From positions 7,569,501 through 7,633,500 of the forward strand of contig OX344762.1 of the NCBI GenBank assembly GCA_947034895.1: DNA of 64,000 nt. Direction: 5' to 3'. Within the stretch, counting starts at the first letter, position 1. Each line of letters starts with the position of its first letter. The notes under the pieces were generated by a model. That model saw only the letters and a list, made by a program, of their open reading frames with translations, ran no database searches and had not been told where the DNA came from. The stretch comes from Rhytidiadelphus loreus (taxonomy: Eukaryota; Streptophyta; Bryopsida; Hypnales; Hylocomiaceae). The position numbers and the translations under genes were made by a program. This document shows, piece by piece, positions 62,101 through 64,000 of this stretch.

Positions 62101-62269
62101 ATATCTAATTTTGGCAGAGCTGGCAAGCGGACTTACTGTATGCTTCGCGAGTGATGTCTTCGTACTTAACCGGACACGGTAAGTGATTATAATCAGGACT
62201 TTTTTCATCAACACATATCGCCGCTGAAAGGGCCTGTTGAGGGGAGCAATAACTTATCGCGGCCCCCAT
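56174..62269 (-). CDS. TOM40: TOM40, pore of the mitochondrial outer-membrane import complex
   Basis: Beta-barrel channel through which nearly all nuclear-encoded mitochondrial proteins enter. Eleven exons on the minus strand: 62269-62137, 61848-61767, 61370-61229, 61090-60980, 60520-60470, 60111-60046, 59624-59523, 59159-59091, 57033-56947, 56615-56520, 56230-56174. All are GT-AG and the frame is continuous, giving 331 residues; the plant protein is about 310. Diagnostic stretches: LPCPVKYEDITREAYMSLKP, FEGLRFDVTRSLNKKFALSN, AAHFELGANL, GRILSDGRMSARVKYD, TNEPHFTVGMFNFDYKGNDY, QSVTPNLSFGGEG and the C-terminal DYKFGFGLTLGD, which fits the barrel-assembly beta-signal. The N-terminus before the barrel is short. 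The region after LIDQK is slightly longer than I expect and depends on a GTTAAA donor at 61228, the least certain junction. Intron 8 is 2057 bp and holds MITEs. Confidence 0.95.
57420..57820. repeat. 36-bp perfect direct repeat in TOM40 intron 8
   Basis: ACATGTATTCTCATGTATGC plus 16 further identical bases occurs at 57420-57455 and again at 57785-57820, 365 bp apart. The sequence between shows no coding potential. Confidence 0.85.
58030..58244 (-). mobile_element. Short TTAA MITE in TOM40 intron 8, 'CCTCAATCC' subfamily reversed
   Basis: It begins TTAACCCTTAGTACTCGACA and contains AAAACTTCTTATTCATCCAA and AAAAATTCAAGAAAGGATTG, the complements of blocks in 43351-43582 and 43963-44167. Confidence 0.7.
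58241..58381. mobile_element. Short TTAA MITE in TOM40 intron 8, adjoining the previous one
   Basis: It contains GACTAAGGTAGTCACC and GAAGTCATCCATTGACCA and ends GTCCTTCAAGGGTTAA (58381), matching 54048-54195. The left end abuts the neighbouring element, so its exact limit is unclear. Confidence 0.6.
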
Positions 62270-62333
62270 TGTTACTTCACCTTGTTACAATTCGACTGCG
62301 CTTCCACGCAGAACTCTCGATCGATCAACTAAA

Positions 62334-62640
62334 GATCCTGAGCTTAATCTCCCGCTTAATCTGTTCCAGGAGCCTCTTCCTCTTACCAGATCTAAGCACG
62401 TACCCGACTGAACGATCAGAAAATTCTGAACCTACACTACGAAGTAATTGAGCATATACTTCCTCTCTTTTGAAATTTGAAACTACTGATCTTGAGCTTC
62501 TTAATCTCCCGCTTAATCTGTTTCAGGAGGACTCTTCCTCTTACCAGCTCGAAGCCCCCGACTGCAAAGCCAGCCAATTCTGAATCTACACAATAAAATA
62601 ATCGAGCATACTTGCTCTCTTTTGAAATTTGAAATTTACG
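62334..62640. repeat. Tandem duplication in the TOM40 5' flank
   Basis: Two copies of a unit of about 157 bp. TAATCTCCCGCTTAATCTGT occurs at 62345 and 62502, and CTCTCTTTTGAAATTTGAAA follows in each unit. It lies 65-370 bp upstream of the TOM40 start codon, so it duplicates promoter or leader sequence. Confidence 0.85.
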
Positions 62641-64000
62641 AAAACGTTTTCTTCTTCCACAAAGCTTCTTGTTACCAGCAAGACACCACCACCTCCACAT
62701 ATTGCCGCCCTTGCAAACTCGAAGCAAGGCTGCCACATCCTGTTAGCAAGATCGACGTCCCGTCGCCATCAACGATTGCGGAATTGCGTGAACAAACACA
62801 GAAACAAGAATGCCGACTCGGAGAGTCGCAATGCATCAGGCATGAGTAAAACAAAAGCAGTGTGACCGAGTTCTGAGCATTGTCACGGACTGTGAGGTGA
62901 AAATTTTAAAGTTAGGGCTTGGTCAGGGCGAAGTTAGGAAGCAAGTGAAAGAACAGCAAGCGCCTCTGTTGAAGGTCAAGGGGCATGGGAAAACTCCTGA
63001 ACCGATGCAAACCCTCGCCCTCTCTTGCTCTTCACGGTGGGTGGAGGCTCTCTCGTTCTCCTCGAGCTCTCGTAGCATACCCACCCTTACACGCCATACT
63101 GGGCACGCTCAAATTTTCCATGTACTTTTGAAGGGCCCTCAATTTTCTGTCCATCACCTCTGCTCACTACATACACCTATAAATAGTTGAGGGACCACTC
63201 ATCAAGTAGAATAAAGGATCTAAACTGAGGATGAACAATGATTTCAAGGGTCATTTCTTGACACACTAGGCTTGAGTGTTAAAGAGAATATTGTAGAGGG
63301 CCCATAGCGCTTTTCATTCACATTTGAAGAGTGTAGGACCCCTAGCATGTAAGGACTCACTCACTTTAGGGTATATTCACTCCAAAGGGAAAGAAAAGGG
63401 CAGAAAAGGCACCAAAGACATGCAACCCAAAAGTGACAAATCGATGAATATGAAATAAATTAGCAAAAGTACTTTGGTAATAGGTCCTTGCCCGTTTAGA
63501 ATTAACCTTGAAAGGAAATACCCATGACCATTGATTTTAAGCCTCACTATCCATCACTCTATATTTGCTATTGTTTGGCAACTACATATGAATGAAAAAA
63601 TTTATATTTATTTTTTCTTGAAATGAAGTCTCATGTCTACAAGTCATAAAATTTTCAAATTTTGGGGGAAAATTTGAAATTATTGTGAAATTTTAAAGAA
63701 ATAAATGAAGAAAATTCATATCAAATACAAAATACACTCAAGTAATCAAGAAAATTTTCAACATTGATGTATATTATAGTATATAACATCATGGTACAAA
63801 CCAAAGTTATTGTGTCACTCTAAAATTAGAAAAACAACAAACTATAGTTATAGGCCCAAAGTTCATATTGCTATAAAATATTGAAATTTGTGAATTTTTC
63901 AAAAAAAATAATTGTAGTAGAAACTATATTTGATAAGCTTCATTCATTAGTTGGACTCAAATTCAAAAAATATAATTTTTATGGCTAAAATTCACATTAG
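62641..64000. other. Intergenic region to the end of the window
   Basis: Upstream flank of TOM40, then AT-rich DNA from about 63200. Short open frames at 62622-63190 show no family signature. No gene is recognised. Confidence 0.45.

Overview
This is a nuclear window from a land plant. The genes have many short GT-AG introns. The families are plant-type: a G-type lectin receptor-like kinase and LOB-domain (LBD) factors, which are restricted to the plant lineage. Genes are moderately GC-rich and the long intergenic tracts are very AT-rich and full of small inverted-repeat elements. A non-seed plant such as a bryophyte or fern ally seems plausible, but I cannot fix the species.

Layout. 0.2-3.0 kb (+): lectin receptor-like kinase whose kinase domain has lost key catalytic residues. 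5.6-7.7 kb (-): possible exons of an unidentified, perhaps plastid-targeted, protein. 9.0-9.64 kb (-): LBD pseudogene. 11.1-19.6 kb (+): 19-exon ubiquitin-specific protease of the USP5/UBP14 class, with a MITE in one intron and a reduced UBA region. 20.4-23.1 kb (-): nine-exon eIF3 subunit k, tail-to-tail with the protease. 23.6-31.9 kb: AT-rich repeat tract with terminal-inverted-repeat elements, one carrying a decayed LBD fragment. 32.1-32.7 kb (-): intact single-exon LBD gene. 34.3-44.7 kb: second repeat tract. 45.0-48.4 kb (+): La RNA-binding protein. 50.0-52.2 kb (+): COQ10-like coenzyme Q-binding protein. 56.2-62.3 kb (-): TOM40, the mitochondrial import pore.

I rebuilt exon structures by hand from reading-frame continuity, splice sites and remembered family sequence patterns. 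USP5, eIF3k, La, COQ10 and TOM40 each give one continuous frame across all exons (744, 225, 441, 246 and 331 residues). The genes are unrelated housekeeping functions: ubiquitin-chain recycling, translation initiation, RNA chaperoning, ubiquinone handling and protein import. I see no operon-like or cluster logic.

The most interesting structure is in the repeats. Many elements, from about 140 bp to 2.1 kb, begin TTAA-CCC and end GGG-TTAA. That is the arrangement expected of piggyBac-type transposons (TTAA target site, CCC-starting inverted repeats). One such element contains a degraded copy of the LOB domain found intact about 5 kb away, so it resembles a gene-capturing (Pack-type) element. 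No transposase is visible in the window.
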